Shown one piece after another: positions 21,766 to 33,247 of a stretch of DNA of 64,000 nt. Every line of letters begins with the position of its first letter. Position 1 is the first letter of the stretch. The notes under the pieces were generated by a model. That model was not told the origin of the DNA. It saw nothing but the letters and a program-made list of their open reading frames with translations, and did not search any database. Location of the stretch: positions 124,001 to 188,000 of the forward strand of contig JANATF010000005.1 in NCBI GenBank assembly GCA_029449245.1. Direction: 5' to 3'. A program made the translations under genes and the position numbers. Origin of the DNA: Mortierella alpina. Lineage: Eukaryota > Mortierellomycota > Mortierellomycetes > Mortierellales > Mortierellaceae.

Positions 21766-23637
21766 ATGGCCTCGATCCACGATCTCTGCAATCCCGAACC
21801 AGAGGAGGACCAGCACTACCGGCCCGCAACAACGGAATTTGCTCCTCCTCCTCCTCCTCCTCCTTCCGCTCATCTTCACCAGCACCACCCTGCTCGTCAC
21901 CATGCTCAGCACTACCACCCTTACCCACCGCCTTCTCACCAGTCTGAACAGCCTGTACACTATCACCACCACCACCACCACCACCCACATCTCGCACAAC
22001 AACCCCATTACTCTTCACCCCCGCCTCCACTTCCCCAGCCCTACCCACACCCTCGCCACAGCCAAGAGCACCCTTCTAGACATTCCTTTGAACAACCTCG
22101 TCCCGCGCATCAATCTAATGATACTCAATTGCACCACCACCACCACCACCACCCGCAGACCCTCCCTCGCTCTTCTTATGAGCCATCGCAGGACTTTTAT
22201 GCCAGGCCAACCCCCACACATATGCCCTACGGCCATTCGAGCGCGGACACCGAAGCGGCCGGTCACGCACCCTCGGCACCGGAGCCGAGTTCAATAGGCT
22301 CGCAGCCCGAGCAAGCGTCTGTCAAGTTGGAGCGCTCGCAGCAGCACTCTGCGCCGCGCCGTGTCTCTTCTCATCCTGAAGATCAGTGGTAAGCCAAAAT
22401 CAAAAAAAAAAAAAATCAAAGTGGTCGAGTGATGCAGGGTGGTGCACTATTTAAATTGCTCACACACCCCGCCCTCTGCTCTGTACTAGTCTTGCAAAGA
22501 TCAAGATTGTTCAGCAGCCTCTTCATGCACGGATGTGTGGGTTTGGTGAAAAGGACCGTCGGCCCATTGATCCACCCCCAATCGTACAGCTTCTTTTGGA
22601 TGAGAAGCATGATCAACATCCGCTCAAGCGCCTGCATCGCCCTGGAGTCAAAGAGGCAGGAAACGACTCTCTGGATGAGGAGAGTCATGAGGATATCGAT
22701 AATGACGAGGAGGACGAGACTTATCAATTAGACGAGGATGATGATGAGGAAGAGGGTCCATCCAAGATCAGTGCTGCTGGTGGTGGTAGTAGTGGTGCCA
22801 AGGCAGCGACGCGAGGTAGAACGACATCCTTGAAGCACAGACCTTCATCACCGTCCATGGGAAAGAGGAGCCGCCGTGCTGTCGCTGGATTCAACACAAA
22901 AGTGAAACGATCTGCAGCAGAGGATGGAGACCGCAGCCTAAACCATAGCGACCGCTCGCATAGTAGGAGCGATGATGGTCAAGAAGCAGCGGATGATATT
23001 GAGCAAGGAGTATCGCAGGAGCAGGATCCGCTCTTTGTCCTGCATGTATCGTTGTGGTCCCATGACGGCAAGGAGGTCAGGAACATGATTGCCACACCAG
23101 GACAGTCGGACCCTCCGAAACTGACAAGGATCTTGATGGGGTCCTTGGTAGTATCACCCGTCCTGCTGAACAATGCGGAAGGCGTTCCAGGCTGGTACTT
23201 TAGCTTCCCTGATCTGAGCATTCGAACGGAAGGTGTGTATACACTCAAGTTCTCACTGATGCGCTTTGGAAGGTAAGGAAGGGCTCTAGGCGATACACAA
23301 TGCTTCCTTTTTTTTGGATACCGATCTCATATAGTACGCCTCTTCAAACATTAGCTACGACTTTTTGAACAGTGAGGACGGGCATGCTTCAACCCTTGTC
23401 GCCGAGGAGATCAGTGAGCCATTTACAGTCTTTTCGGCGAAAAAGTTCCCTGGAATGACAGGTAATGCCAGCAACCTCTCACCTCGGAAATCAATGCTAC
23501 AGGGCGCAGATTTACTGACATGCGACCGTTTTCTACGTGTTATAGAATCCACCGAGTTATCAAAGGCATTTGCAAAGCAGGGTCTCAAAATCCCCATCCG
23601 TAATGACCTTCGTGCAAGAAAAGCCGACAAGGAATGA
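21766..23637 (+). CDS. Velvet-domain transcription factor, VelB-like
   Basis: Velvet proteins are fungal DNA-binding regulators of development and secondary metabolism. Exons 21766-22388, 22490-23272, 23373-23461 and 23546-23637 give 528 aa. The first 200 residues are Pro/His-rich, with an eight-Pro run and two runs of seven His. The velvet domain starts with ARMCGFGEKDRRPIDPPP. It is interrupted by about 145 residues of acidic and basic low complexity (DEDDDEEEG, KRSRRAVAGF). It then resumes with FVLHVSLWSHDGKE, GSLVVSPVLL, GWYFSFPDLSIRTEGVY and FSLMRFG, and finishes with PFTVFSAKKFPGMT and SKAFAKQGLKIPIR. A split domain is known in VelB, so that subtype is the best guess. All splice sites are GT-AG and all catalogued velvet blocks are present. 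Confidence 0.92.
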
Positions 23638-23755
23638 GCAGTTATACGTCAAGAGATCCAGAGATTAAATTGTGCTCTTTGAACGTGGTCCTGGCGATGT
23701 GGTGTGTGTGTGAAATGTGTATATTATGCATATTCGCCGTGTCTTTTCCTGCCTG

Positions 23756-24927
23756 CTATGAAGACTCGTTTCCAGCAGTCGAAGCCGCTGCAGCTCCCTC
23801 GGCTGTCCGTGCGGTCTTTGACTTTCTCCTGGGTCTCTTTTTCTTTTCCGATACTCCCTCAGATCCCTCAGTAGTGCTGCCTTCTGCCTTGGTCTGTGTT
23901 GCAGTTTTTGGGGTGGAGGACGAAGAGGAAGGGGTCTCCTTTTTCTTTTTCTTCTTGATCGAGAGCGGATTTGGTTCCTTGGGACCCAACCGCTTCTTGA
24001 GCAATTTAGCCTTCTTGATCTCCCGCTTCTGTTTCTTGTGCTCCTGCTTCTCCTCCAGCTTCTGGGCCAGTTTGGCGTCCATCGAGACTTTGCCCTGCCC
24101 TGTAATCTTGACAGTCTTGAGCGTCATAAGTTCCTTGGTGCTAGCGTGCGTCTTTCCAGACTCGATCTGCTTGCATTTCGACAAACTTGCTTGCGAAGGC
24201 GGTTCCAGAATCAAGTTGGCTCGATTGATGTAGAGCAAGGGTACGCCGGGAATCTGACCAAAACGAGATCGGAGTTTTTTGGATTGAGAGGCGACGACAT
24301 AGTTGTGCGGGTTGGAGGTGGCGATGATCTCCGAGATGCAGATGTGTTCGTCGACGGCCTTTTGATGCTTGCAACGACGCTTTTCGAATCGCTTGGAGGC
24401 CAGGAAGGCTCCTGAGGCGTCCTCGCCACGGGACTTTAAAAGTGCCATGGTGCAAGGGGTCACCACTAGAAATCAAGTATAACCAGAGAAGGTTGTTTTT
24501 TCTGTTAGGACCTTGCTGACAATGCTTCATAGTCCTGGTCCATTTTGTAGGACGAACCAAAAACAAGCTAGCAGCGGCCATGGACAAGATTCCACACATG
24601 GGGTGAAGACACTTACTCTGCTTCGAGGCGTCGCACAGGACCTTGGGGATGTTGGTCCTGAGATCCAGCCTTTGATCCAAGGCTGTCTGGATAAAGTCCG
24701 CATCGACTATACAGTGTTGTACGAAAGAGAAAGAGGTCCAGGGTCTTTGTCAGTTGGCTCTTATAGGGATGGTCTCTTCCTCCACGGACGTGCTGGGCGA
24801 GTGCTGCACTCTCAAGCGGACTGGGCAGAGTCAACCTACCGATGACCTGGAATGGTTTGCGAAAGTGAAAGGTCTGGCAGTACATGTTCATGTACCGCTT
24901 GTAGTCCTTGTGCCTCTTCAGTCTCAT
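23756..24927 (-). CDS. UTP23: rRNA-processing protein UTP23 (PIN-fold)
   Basis: A small-subunit processome component needed for early cleavages of pre-rRNA; it acts in the nucleolus. Exons 24927-24840, 24706-24617 and 24465-23756 give 295 aa. The start MRLKRHKDYKRYMNMYCQTF followed by HFRKPFQVIVDADF is diagnostic of UTP23/FCF1. LCDASKQMVTPC, RRCKHQKA and NPHNYVVASQSKKLR follow, then PGVPLLYINRANLILEPPS. The His/Cys residues around FEKRRCKHQKA fit the zinc motif described for UTP23. The C-terminal third is a Lys-rich and Ser-rich tail (KKKKKKETPSSSSS). Donors are GTAGGT and GTAAGT. It is divergent from the NudE gene. Confidence 0.93.
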
Positions 24928-25984
24928 CGTGAATTAGGTGTCTGTCGTACGAAAGAGGTCCTGGTGTCGTTCCTGCGGTGTGTGGGGGTGGTGCGCGCAG
25001 TGGGTCGATGTCGAGATTGTGCTGAGGAGTTTTGAGGCATTGAGCTTTTTTCTTTTTGGCTGTTTACGATTCTCCTCTTGCCAGTCACGAGAGAGGGTCG
25101 GTTTTTTTGGGCATCCATACCATATCAGCGAAGAGTGCTATGCCTCGCTCTGCTGCTGTCCACTGAACAGTAGGGGAAGCACCGTGGATCTCGTTATTCA
25201 ATCTGCTCTTCCTCCTTTGATCATGCCTAGTACTCGTTTTTCGGAAGAGGCATGCGTCAAGGCGACACAGTGAAGTGCGAACTGGCAGCCAAAAAAAACT
25301 CGCCCTACTTGGAATGTTGATTGCTAGGTTGTTTTACCCGACGGGCGGGTCGAAAGAGGCTATGTGTGCACTTGGTAACGAGGTGACTCGAGGGTGCGCG
25401 GACTGAAGGCAATACCGATGTGTGCAAAGGTGGGCGTCCGACACCCCGACACACCATGGCCGCTACGTGTTTGGGGGCTGACTGACTATATATCTTATGT
25501 CATCTCGCCATAACACCTAGGTCAATACCTGATGGCTAGGTGTGATGCGATGGCAACGACGCCAGCCCAACGACAAGGCGGAATGTCATTCTGGAGGGCG
25601 TTGATCGCTGGCTGTCCATAGAGTGCAGCTGGAGTGCATATCGCATATCGCCCATGTAGCCTGCCCTGACCGACGCGAGCCTCGCTGTGTGGCTCAAAGA
25701 AGAAAAGATTCAGTCCCACGTTTTTGTAGCCCTGCCCCGTCCGCCCTTTTTACCTTTTTCACAGCTCCTTTTGTTCTTGCTTCTCCATCCATCCCTGCCT
25801 GTCTGTCCAAGTCCAATCCACCTGTCCCCGTCCACTGCAACTGCTCCGCCCTCGGCTGTCCGTCTGTCCGCCACCCCTTGCTGCTCCTTCGCATCGCTCG
25901 TCCTTTTTTTTTTATATTCGAGTGCCCCACAACTTCCGAATCCCACCCCTCTCTTTCGTTCTACCTCTCTGAGTACATACCACC
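24928..25984. other. Divergent promoter region (UTP23 / NudE)
   Basis: About 1.06 kb between the two starts. From 25740 to the NudE ATG the plus strand is strongly C/T-rich, consistent with a long pyrimidine-rich leader. No gene is recognisable; the open frames in this part are low-complexity. Confidence 0.45.
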
Positions 25985-28672
25985 ATGTCGCAAGAGCCGC
26001 CAAGGTAGGGAACAGCTCCCTACTCTAACCTCATCCTCCCTCTCTCACTCTCTCTCTATCTCTCTATCTCTCGCCATCTTCTTTCTCCCTACTCGTTGGA
26101 CTCGACTCCTTCCAAACGTGTCGTGGAAACAGTACAAACGCAGCCTCCAATGTGGACCAGCACGCTTTACCTCAGCTGCCCCATGTTTATACCTGAATTC
26201 CATACACAGGACAGCCAATTGCACAACAATGCCTAAGGATGGTGCTTGAACATGGCCACAGTCCTGAAGGCTTGCCAGCAAAGAGTTAATTGCTTACGCT
26301 TGGAACGGGGTCAACATAAAACACCGTCAAACAACAAACACACGCTACGGTGCCTCTTTGTGACCCTTCTCCCCCTGGATGCTCAGGTGTGTGAGCAGGG
26401 CAAAAAGGTCGCCTTCTCGCCTATTGTCTTTCGTGTCTTGCTCTCGGAGACCTGCTCCCAAAATCGCTCTTTGTTTGACGCATCAGTCCTCCTTGCTGTC
26501 TCGAGGCGGTGTGCTTGTGCTTGTTTTGCCTTTTGGTCGGGCTAAACATGGGTTGAGCAGCCTGTGTGTTGAGGGGGGGAGGAACAACAAGCCATGGTAG
26601 TGTGTCCCGACCATCTTTTTCGTTCTTATTTTTGGGTTTCATACACCGACAGCCGGTCGGATCTTGACACCCCCATGGGTTGCATGGCGTCTGTGATATC
26701 CTCTTACGGAGTCTCTGTTGTTTTTCTTTCATTCTGCCTGCATATCCGACTGCTGCGGGTTGCTGCAGCTGTGCATACACCATCACTATTTTTGCCTCGC
26801 GTGGCCTTTAATCCTCTCACTTGCGAGAGAAGGCGAATGAACAAAAAGATAGAGAGAGGAGGAGAGAAAAAAAACATTCCTGATAATCCGGCAAAATCTG
26901 CGTGCAGAGATGCTTTCCTGAACTAATCCTTCAACTCCTCGTTTATTTTGGATCGTATGTTTTCCTATATAGCTTTCCGTCTTGCGAAGAGGAGCTTGCA
27001 TACTACAAGGAGCATACAAAGAAATTGGAGGAGGAACTAGAAGAGACCAAATACACCCTCGATGAATTCCAAATGTCGTCCAAGGAGCTGGAGGACGCAC
27101 TCGAGAAGGAGGTTGAATCGACAGAGCGGCGCTACAATGAGATCAAAATCCGCAACGAGGCTATGAGGCAGGAGATCGAGGACTGGAAGGTATGACGATA
27201 CGCGCTAATAGTTTTTTGTGAGGGGCAGGTACGAAGTGACCGCATGTGCACACGGTTGTTGGACAGAGAAGCCCTGCGCCTCATGTTTTGAAGCGGGAAC
27301 TTTGGGGCAGAAGTCAGGTCACTAGCGCGGACAGGGCACATGAAAAACTTTCCCCTATTTTTTCTCTCTTTTTGAAAGGCGGAGCAGCTGACTCATTTTG
27401 ATCGTCATTGTGTCCATTAGGAAAAGTATCAACAGTCGATCAAGGAATCGAACAACAATATCAACCAGCTCACCCGCCAGCTGGACACGCTGAAGCAGCA
27501 AACAGAGACATTTATCAAAAAGGAGAGAGAGCTGGAGCAGGATAATGATGACCTTGAAAAGACTGGGAGGTAAGGTTGCGTTGTCATATGCCAGTGCTTT
27601 TGTGTACGACAGTAGTATTCGTTGGCAATCGGGCCTCGGACCTGACCACGCGCGTGCTACGTCAATTGAACATGTGCACTAGGGCGGCAACGTGGTCTCT
27701 GAAGGAACTAGAGACCAAATACAATGCGGAGGTGGAAAGGACCGCCATCTTGCAAGGGGAGGTAGCAGCAAAGGCCGCGCTGATGGAAGAAGTCCAACGA
27801 CTCAAGGATGAACTACGAGGTATTGGGTTGTCCATGGCCTCAGCTTCGTGCTACGCGCTGAAAGAGACAGTTATACTTACGCCTGCTTATTTTTCTTAGA
27901 TACCAACGTCGAACTGGCCGTAATGAAATCGAACCAAGCACCACTTAATGGATCAACGGCTAGCCTCAGCTCATACAGCGGAAGCACATCATCCCTCGTC
28001 GCTGATGGAGCGTCCTCTTATACCCAGCACAGATCGCCCATTGGAAGCAGTTATGAAGCTATGCCATCCTTGCGGGCGCGCCTAGCAAAGAATAGCGCCT
28101 TGCAGCGATCATCGGGACGACTTTCAACAGGATCGTCAACATCGACGCCCGAATCAGCCGCTAAAGCAACCCCAACAGAGCACACGCCACCACAGAATCC
28201 TGTCAAGGTTGTGCAAGACATGGTTGGACGCGTCAAGGTAACTTTTATTGCCAACCTTGTCGGTCGTAATTATGTACGGGATGAGAGAGACTTTCAAGAC
28301 GTGGCATTAATATATTTTATTGTTTGCATACCGGCCACGTAGTCCTTGGAGGCACGCCTTGCTTCGTGCCGCTCATTGGTAACGCCACTGCTGCAGCCTC
28401 CACCCTCCTATTCGACGTCGAATCCTAGTGCCTCTCATTCTGGAAGATCGTCATTGCACGGAAGTAGTCTCAGTCTCAACACCAGTCTCTCCCCAACCAA
28501 CTCTCGTCCTGGGTCACCCACGGTGGCATCGATTGTGACGAGCCCAAAGATCAGTCGAAGGACGTCTCTGCTTCTGCAGCAACACTTGCAACAGCATCGA
28601 GAGCAACGGGAACAGCAGATGCGTGAACAACAGAGGTCTTTGGCGGCCATGACCGAGATATCCTCCTCATGA
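25985..28672 (+). CDS. NudE-family dynein regulator
   Basis: NudE proteins link LIS1 to cytoplasmic dynein and support nuclear migration. Exons 25985-26004, 26973-27189, 27421-27569, 27683-27819, 27900-28237 and 28343-28672 give 396 aa. The first exon encodes MSQEPP and splices to SFPSCEEELAYYKEHTKK, where the long N-terminal coiled coil begins (EEELEETKYTLDEFQM). This coiled coil runs to about residue 175 (EEVQRLKDELRDTNVELAVM). The second half is Ser/Thr/Pro-rich, with the conserved VKVVQDMVGRVKSLEARLAS block and a Gln-rich end (QQHLQQHREQREQQ). The first intron is 968 bp, far longer than others here; the remaining introns are 80-231 bp. Splice phases agree through all six exons. Confidence 0.9.
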
Positions 28673-29010
28673 AAACAACTCCATCTTTAGAAGCAGAGTT
28701 ATAATGATATTCACGATAAAATATACAAAAATAACGCCATCCTTGACCTTTTACACCGTCGACATGGTAGGAAGGACGATGCTGGTTGAACGATTTTCTT
28801 TTTATATAGATACGTATGTGAATGTTCCCATTGCTCCGGGGGGGGGGGGTTTGTTTTTGTGTTTCCTGTTTTTTGGTTTCCAAGTTTTTGTTTCCGTTTC
28901 CGTTTCTGAAAAACACCCACGACGAGACCCGGGCGCTGGTATTGTTGTTGTGGTGGTGGTCGTGATGATTGGCTCGCGTGTTCGTGTGTTTCTCGTCCCT
29001 CAACAATTGC

Positions 29011-29760
29011 TTACTCCTCGATCTCGGCATCGCCTGCAGCAAGCACACGTCGACGGCGTTCCATCTCTCCTTCACTCTCAGAATCCTCCACTGCCTCCTC
29101 TTCCTCACTCTCACCCTCCTCCTCATCAAGCTCCTCCTCACTGCTGCTCTCCTCATCACTCTGCTCGTAATCATCATCTTCCGAATCACTGCCCAACAAT
29201 GACGCGTTATCGCCCAGAGCCGCCAGATGCTCCCTCCGCTTCTGTTTCAAAGTCTCCTCATCCAGATCCTCGAGTGCGTTGAGTGACAAGCCCTTCCTCT
29301 TTGTCTTTTTCGCACCTGCAGTTGCACTGTCGTTCTCCTCGTTGTTGTCATCCTGCAAGAGGTCGTCATCTTTCTTTTGTGCTGCAAGAGCTGCAGCCTC
29401 ACGACGGTTCGAGATGAAGGTGATGAGACGGATCAGACCTTGAGAGACCAGCATGCCCATGGCGAGGTAATACATCATCTCCTGACTGTTGATCTGTTGA
29501 GCGTCTGCGCCTCCTTCAAGGTTGGCTCCGAGTTTATCAGAAGAAGCGCCGTTGGGGTCCGATGCAGCAGCGGCTTGACTGCGAGAGGCGACTTTGGGAT
29601 GATGCACGCGGATGGGCTCTTTGACAGATTGGGCATCGGTGACAGCGGCCAAGATGCCGAGGATGATGAGCATCCCAGATGCGTGGGTGGAGGAGGGCGA
29701 GGTGATGGATGCGGCCCAGGAACGCACCTTTGCGTAGACGGCCGTGAGTGCTGGTGCCAT
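29011..29760 (-). CDS. Hypothetical membrane protein with acidic C-terminal tail
   Basis: An intronless 249-aa frame. An N-terminal hydrophobic helix (GMLIILGILAAVTDA, residues about 29-43) may be a signal anchor. A second helix lies near residues 96-115 (MYYLAMGMLVSQGLIRLITF). The C-terminal half is highly charged: it contains KKTKRKGLSLNALEDLDEET, then a long Asp/Glu/Ser run (DSEDDDYEQSDEESSSEEEL) and a final basic patch (ERRRRVLAAG). This acidic tail also produces the opposite-strand open frames. I know no family for it. A two-pass ER or mitochondrial membrane protein with a cytosolic acidic tail is an inference from hydropathy. It converges with NudE. Confidence 0.65.
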   Translation of the reverse strand: MAPALTAVYAKVRSWAASITSPSSTHASGMLIILGILAAVTDAQSVKEPIRVHHPKVASRSQAAAASDPNGASSDKLGANLEGGADAQQINSQEMMYYLAMGMLVSQGLIRLITFISNRREAAALAAQKKDDDLLQDDNNEENDSATAGAKKTKRKGLSLNALEDLDEETLKQKRREHLAALGDNASLLGSDSEDDDYEQSDEESSSEEELDEEEGESEEEEAVEDSESEGEMERRRRVLAAGDAEIEE

Positions 29761-29850
29761 TCTTTTGTGTTTCTTGTGGCTACTGCTGTTGCTGCTGTTC
29801 TTTGCTACTGTTGCTTTGGTATGCTGGTATGGTGTTGCGTTACTGAAAAC

Positions 29851-29880
29851 GAGAGAGAGAGAGAGAGAAAGAGAGAGAGA
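29851..29880. repeat. (GA)n simple repeat
   Basis: A GA dinucleotide tract, broken once by GAAA, lies in the leader of the acidic membrane protein gene. On the coding strand it reads as a CT-rich leader. Confidence 0.8.
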
Positions 29881-30194
29881 CGGATAAAAAAAAGGGGGGC
29901 AGAAGAAACAAAAGTGAGATGTGTGATTTTCTCATTCACAACACACTCACGCCGTTGTGATTGGTCGAGTGCAACGCGACAAAAAGAACACAACGGAAAC
30001 ACTAAAGAGGGCCAGCAGGAGGGGAAGGGCTCACCGCCTCCACTGTGCATGTGGCTACCCTACCAGTGCATGTGCAGGCTGGCAACGATGGATCTTTGAA
30101 GCAGGCGCTGAGTTTTGTACATAGGGTGTATTGATGATGATATACTATTTAACAATGATATACTACAATGGGCGATTTTTGCCAGTGCATGGAC

Positions 30195-31358
30195 TCAAGC
30201 CTCTGCGAGCTCATCTCGACTCGGTGCGAGCTCTGTTAGCCTCGGAGCATACTCGGGGAACCTCACGGCGATTGGAGTACTAGGGTGGAAGTCCTTAAAG
30301 TCCGTCACTCCAGGCAGGTAGAACCGAACGAGGGAACCACTTGTCTTGTTCTTGTCCAAGGAGACGCCCAACGTTCTTACCCAAGAAACCACTCTATTCC
30401 AGAAGTACTCCGAAGGCCCCATTCTTGTCGGATCAAACTCAAGGTCGTGATGCGCAAGACGCCAAAACGATCCTTCGATTCCTCCTGCCTCGGGTACGAC
30501 AATTAGCTTGCCGAGAGCGCCTCCTTCTGCGAGCGCCGCACAGAAACTATCAAATTGGGCCTTACTCATGAGTCCCTCCAACAGAACATAAAGGGCGATG
30601 ATGGATTCCAATCTTGGGAGTGTTCTCTCCACGGAGACAGCCTGGACAAGATGCTGGACACACTCAAACCCGACATGGCTCACCTTCATCAGGGTGAGAT
30701 TGCTCTGTGGGATCGCACTCATATCGGGGCCTTCATTCCCCTGAAGATACAGCTGATCAATCTTGCTGCAGAAACTGAGAACGCTCCTCACCACCATGGT
30801 CATGCTCGCGCGGTCAAGTTGGTTGTTGCTGATATCAAGGACTTTGAGATGCTTGAGGTGCTTGTGGTTGGCACAACTATCGATGATGGAGGCGAGAAGA
30901 CCACTCGTCTGGTTTGCTCTGGTCACCACCAATGTCTCCAGTTGACAGTTTTTGATGAGCTCCCTCAAGATGTTGGCGCTTCTCCCAGAGTCGATGGACA
31001 CGCCGTCCAAAACCAGGACCGTCAAACGAGGGAGTGAAATGTTGTTAGGTGCAATCTCAAAGATATCTGGGAGCCCCACAAGCCTAAGGGTTTCGAGTTT
31101 CTTCAAGTCGAAGATCACGATGAACTTGGCAAGAACGGTCTGATGCTGCTGCTGTTGGTCGAGGTCTTCAACATGGATGGCAACGTGCACGGCAGCCTTA
31201 GCAAGACCATGAGCAAGGCGCTCCATGTCGCCTCTGGCGGCCTCGAGTGCGCTGCCCTCGCTGGGCAGCGCCGCAAAGCAGGTAGACTGGATGTAGAAAT
31301 CTACATACTTGGCAGGAGTGGTGCCTTGTGTTACGGTGTAATGTGCGATTTGGTTCAT
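30195..31358 (-). CDS. Leucine-rich-repeat protein
   Basis: A 387-aa frame from ATG 31358. The centre contains irregular leucine-rich repeats of the RNI type: LETLRLVGLPDI, LPRLTVLVLDGVSI, CQLETLVVTRANQT, LKVLDISNNQLD and IDQLYLQGNEG. The N-terminal part (FAALPSEGSALEAARGDMER) and the C-terminal part (FWRLAHHDLEFDP, SLVRFYLPGVTDF) are not repeats. No F-box is visible. The frame is open upstream to a TTTCTCAG acceptor near 31420, so a short extra 5' exon is possible. LRR proteins of this kind usually bind other proteins; the partner is unknown. Confidence 0.7.
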   Translation of the reverse strand: MNQIAHYTVTQGTTPAKYVDFYIQSTCFAALPSEGSALEAARGDMERLAHGLAKAAVHVAIHVEDLDQQQQHQTVLAKFIVIFDLKKLETLRLVGLPDIFEIAPNNISLPRLTVLVLDGVSIDSGRSANILRELIKNCQLETLVVTRANQTSGLLASIIDSCANHKHLKHLKVLDISNNQLDRASMTMVVRSVLSFCSKIDQLYLQGNEGPDMSAIPQSNLTLMKVSHVGFECVQHLVQAVSVERTLPRLESIIALYVLLEGLMSKAQFDSFCAALAEGGALGKLIVVPEAGGIEGSFWRLAHHDLEFDPTRMGPSEYFWNRVVSWVRTLGVSLDKNKTSGSLVRFYLPGVTDFKDFHPSTPIAVRFPEYAPRLTELAPSRDELAEA

Positions 31359-32151
31359 CCCAGTGAACACGGTCGCGGATGGGTCAGGATAGGATCCTTT
31401 GATTTTGCGTATATAACGATGCTGAGAAACGTTTCAAAAAAAAAATAGAAACGGGAGGGAGGGAGTGAGCTTGAAAGCCATTCCTCGTGAAGACCCAGAT
31501 AAACAAGCAGATCTACAGGTGAGCCATACGAGTAGACACATATTGGGCATCATGTTGGCCATCACGCTGGTGGAGAGCTGAAAGAGCAGAGGGAGGGTGT
31601 AGGGTAGGTAGAATCAAAGAAGATGCAAGAAGAGGAGCGAGCAAGGAGCGAAGAACTGCATTCGCAAAGATTTTGGAACCTTTAAACCTCCACTGGCAGC
31701 GGACTGGGTATCACCATTGGCATCGAGGTTGCTCATTAGAACCAAAAGAAGTGTATGTACTGTTTCCTCAAAAAAAATGCATTTTGAAGGGAGGGTCCAG
31801 GCTTGCCCACTGTCCGTTCAGCGATTGAGTGTCTCCTCATCCTATGTTCAGGGGTAGAGAGCGTTGAGCTCTCACATTGCTCATATGCATTAGGAGGCAT
31901 GGTGATTTATGATACGGCCCTGAACTAGCGAGCAACTCACTACGTGACCACTTGCACTTTTGCCATCTTTGCCATTTCTTGCTGGCCGCGAAAGCGTTCA
32001 GCTTTTCTGAAGTGCTGTATTTTTAGCGAGCGAACGCCCGTAAATATGTGGAGCAAGATAAACATTATTGTGCTCTTCAGGGCCGTAATGTATGATGCTG
32101 CACGTTATTTAAAAATGAAGTCGCAACTGGCCCACTGCCTGAGGTGGCAAT
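31359..32151. other. Intergenic, no gene recognised
   Basis: The stretch runs from the LRR start to the GST-like stop. Near 31430-31480 the minus strand shows a long pyrimidine tract ending in CAG, possibly an intron end of the LRR gene. Otherwise I see nothing supported. Confidence 0.4.
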
Positions 32152-33247
32152 TCAAAGACCAGTGTTGGCATACATGGCTACTGAGGAACTAATATGCTTC
32201 TTATAAGTTTCTGACTGGCGCCACGCCTGAAGTCTCGGTTCACCGTCTACCCTCTCCTTGACCTTCCAGATCTCTGGGCTTTTCTTGATCAACTCTACAA
32301 TCTTGGGGCCTCCAAACTGGATCTGGAAATGATCAATGACATTGGCAGTCAGTAGATCCGCCAACGAGATCTACAACATCAATCATGGGACGGTTGAAGG
32401 TCCATACAGCGTCAGAGAAGTTTTTTGTAGCCATGTTCATAGTTTTCAGGACCACTGTATAATCTATGAGGATACGTACCTTGTCTCCTACGTAATGCCC
32501 ATTGCTGCCATTGTCCTTCAGGTGCTTGGTGTGTGTTTCGATCCAGAGAGGGAGGTGCTGGGTCAAGAAGAGGTCCAAGGCCTTGTCCATAACCTCCTTG
32601 TAGTTCCTATGTTTCCCCCCCAAAAACCCAAAACCAGAAGTTTCTCACAGTTCAGTCTATCAACTCGTTTTGCACAACAACACAAAAACTTTTGAAGGCC
32701 CTTGCGTTACCAGGTAACACGCGTGAAGAGCCGCTCACGGAGGTACAATGAGGAAGAATGGAACATTTTGATCTGTTGCTCCTCCCACTCATTGTCGCCC
32801 AAGAGTCCAAACTTCTTGGCCAAGTAATGCTCAAGCACGAGCGTCTCAGACATCTTGACCTCCAGTCCACTGGCTGTCTTGATATGAAGAACAGGGAAGA
32901 CTCCAAATGGAGCATTGACTTCAGCAGGCCAATTCTAAGAGTGGATCAAGTTAAAAATAACAGCATGCATACACAATGCTCTTAGAATATGTTGGATGCA
33001 ACAAAAAAGTGCTATCAGGAACGGTTGGATTGATTTTTTTTTTTTTGGCGCTTTTCTGACTTACTGTGAGAATCAGGTCCTCCCAGTCAGCTTCACCATA
33101 GGCAAGAATATCTCTCGCCACAGCACCCGCGCCCGACACTTCAAAATATTCGAGCTTGTAGGAGCATGGGCGAGGGTCGGCAAGGGCCTTGGAGATATCC
33201 GCAGAGGAGGTGTTCTCAGGTGCAAAGCGTGTTACGGTCAATGGCAT
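32152..33247 (-). CDS. Glutathione S-transferase-like protein
   Basis: Exons 33247-33065, 32934-32711, 32606-32480 and 32370-32152 give 250 aa, the usual GST size. The N-terminal thioredoxin-like half has the pattern KLEYFEVSGAGAVARDILAY, then NWPAEVNAPFGVFPVLHI (the cis-Pro region) and VKMSETLVLEHYLAKKFGLLG, which matches the GST E-S/T glutathione contact. The helical C-terminal half includes NYKEVMDKALDLF and SLADLLTANVIDHFQ, in which the Asp is the N-capping residue typical of GSTs. Splice donors are GTAAGT, GTAACG and GTACGT. The family is clear; class and substrate are not, and a structural or sigma-like role is possible. Confidence 0.85.

Noticed and set aside
26246-26926. Two 100-codon plus-strand frames between NudE exon 1 and exon 2
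   Set aside because: They have no motif and no matching splice sites, and the exon 1 to exon 2 junction is in phase.
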